In this document: positions 6,801 through 6,821 of the stretch, one piece after another
How the letters are laid out: every line of letters begins with the position of its first letter
Numbering within the stretch: the first letter of the stretch is position 1
Assembly: GCA_937952345.1 (NCBI GenBank)
Contig: CALFYN010000309.1
Coordinates: 1 to 6,821, forward strand
Direction: 5' to 3'
Length of the DNA stretch: 6,821 nucleotides
Source of the DNA: an uncultured Acidobacteriota bacterium
GTDB taxonomy: Bacteria > Acidobacteriota > Terriglobia > Bryobacterales > Bryobacteraceae
Program-made: the position numbers and the translations under genes
Notes under the pieces: model-generated
The model's database searches: none
What the model saw: the letters and a program-made list of their open reading frames with translations, nothing else
What the model was told of the DNA's origin: nothing

Positions 6801-6821
6801 CCAATCCGCATCGGCGTTAAT

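Overview
The window looks like chromosome from a GC-rich soil-type bacterium. An Acidobacteriota member, perhaps Bryobacterales or Solibacter-like, is my best guess. The reasons are the pairing of a compact ECF-type sigma factor with a small four-helix membrane protein beginning [13 protein letters not shown], a Tat signal of the NRRSFL type, and very strong third-position C use. This placement rests on remembered family resemblance and was not tested by a search.

Layout: a truncated gene runs leftward from base 112 off the left edge. Its visible N-terminus carries the VYGTLAPG motif of gamma-glutamylcyclotransferase-like (AIG2-like) proteins. A 52-base divergent spacer separates it from five rightward genes. 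These are an RDD-family membrane protein (165-773), a Tat-exported small beta-propeller protein (767-1567), an ECF-like sigma factor (1622-2155), its translationally coupled four-helix membrane partner (2152-2694), and a 1345-residue soluble hybrid histidine kinase with five PAS modules, one GAF and two receiver domains (2763-6800). No tRNA, rRNA, CRISPR array, insertion sequence or convincing intrinsic terminator was seen. No stretch over 300 bases lacks a gene.

How it fits together: the sigma gene and its partner overlap by ATGA and are most likely a regulator plus membrane-tethered modulator pair. The kinase follows 68 bases later and may be a separate transcription or translation unit. 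Its ribosome-binding site lies in the 3' arm of a perfect 12-bp inverted repeat, which suggests control of kinase translation by RNA structure. The RDD and propeller genes each have a -10-like hexamer placed so that transcription would begin at, or one base before, the start codon, which suggests leaderless mRNAs.

The best leads are the SD-sequestering hairpin, the leaderless promoter geometry, the first receiver domain that lacks its acidic pair, and strand-wide C-over-G skew that shapes codon use oppositely on the two strands. I see no clearly new multi-gene system; most of the window is recognisable regulatory and envelope genes.
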